Of a DNA stretch of 34,246 nucleotides, positions 34,066-34,246 are shown in pieces (within the stretch, counting starts at the first letter, position 1; every line of letters starts with the position of its first letter). A program made the translations under genes and the position numbers. The notes below the pieces were generated by a model that made no database searches, was not told where the DNA came from, and saw only the letters and a list, made by a program, of their open reading frames with translations. The stretch lies in contig NZ_CALVBG010000010.1 of the NCBI RefSeq assembly GCF_944325745.1, positions 1 to 34,246 on the forward strand. Direction: 5' to 3'. The DNA is from an uncultured Faecalicoccus sp. Its GTDB lineage: Bacteria > Bacillota_I > Bacilli_A > Erysipelotrichales > Erysipelotrichaceae.

Positions 34066-34246
34066 TCAAATCCATCAATCCCACCGTTAAAGCCATGAAG
34101 CCTAGCGGCATTCGCAAATTTTTTGATTTGGCCAACACGATGAAAGGGGTTATTTCCCTGGGGGTCGGCGAACCCGATTTTGATACTCCCTGGCACATCT
34201 GTGAAAATGCGATTCATTCGATGTCAGTGGGAAAAACGCATTATAC
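34062..34246 (+). CDS. Class I/II aminotransferase (PLP), 5' part
   Basis: The gene runs off the window. The 61 visible residues begin MIKSINPTVKAMKPSGIRKF and include ISLGVGEPDFDTPWHICENA. This is the N-terminal motif of aspartate/alanine-type fold-I aminotransferases that use pyridoxal phosphate. The PLP lysine and the rest of the active site lie beyond the end. Its ATG overlaps the Lrp/AsnC stop codon, which suggests an AlaT-like transaminase under control of its neighbour. The substrate is not determinable from this fragment. Confidence 0.88.
   Translation, partial: MIKSINPTVKAMKPSGIRKFFDLANTMKGVISLGVGEPDFDTPWHICENAIHSMSVGKTHY

Overview
The window (about 34.2 kb, roughly 43% GC by eye) is ordinary chromosome from a low-to-mid GC member of the Bacillota. 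Gene content and order (pcrA-ligA-camS-gatCAB; cysS-mrnC-rlmB-sigH-rpmG-secE-nusG; secG-rnr), lipoproteins with no outer-membrane genes, and a large 2-hydroxyacyl-CoA dehydratase activase all fit Firmicutes. A member of the Erysipelotrichia is my best guess, but this is inference. I see no rRNA, tRNA, transposase, phage gene or CRISPR array.

Layout. 1-5.7 kb: the tail of an unknown gene, a two-gene CoA-dehydratase-activase locus (minus), and a divergent UMF1/Atg22-like MFS transporter (plus). 5.7-15.7 kb: a long minus-strand block read pcrA, ligA, camS lipoprotein, gatC, gatA, gatB, then two unrecognised membrane-anchored proteins. 15.8-17.4 kb: an ECF transporter S component (minus) diverging from a lipoprotein plus a 37-residue membrane protein (plus). 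17.4-21.3 kb: minus operon of ABC exporter, a GNAT/gamma-carbonic-anhydrase-like fusion and a DUF2974 lipase-like protein. 21.3-24.3 kb: an EF-G-like GTPase and an ankyrin-repeat protein behind a promoter, a 20-codon leader ORF and an intrinsic terminator. 24.3-27.2 kb: secG, RNase R and a LOG-family protein. 27.2-32.3 kb: a 54-residue acidic protein, cysS, mini-RNase III, rlmB, a SigH-like sigma factor, rpmG, secE, nusG and a HAD phosphatase. 32.3-34.2 kb: gap with a consensus promoter, and a divergent Lrp/AsnC regulator overlapping the start of an aminotransferase.

Most of the window serves translation and genome maintenance: Gln/Asn-tRNA amidation, cysteinyl-tRNA synthesis, rRNA processing and methylation, protein export, repair helicase and ligase. 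Two local habits stand out. Many genes have a -10 box (often extended, TGnTATAAT) only about 18-25 nt before the start codon, giving very short leaders. Several intrinsic terminators sit directly before the Shine-Dalgarno (SD) site of the next co-directional gene. The most interesting structure is the leader ORF plus terminator at 24.10-24.26 kb ahead of the ankyrin/EF-G-like operon, which looks like a ribosome-sensing attenuator, although this is unproven.

No gene-free stretch exceeds 300 bases. The largest gaps (16383-16615, 24074-24299, 33386-33570) hold the promoters and hairpins listed.
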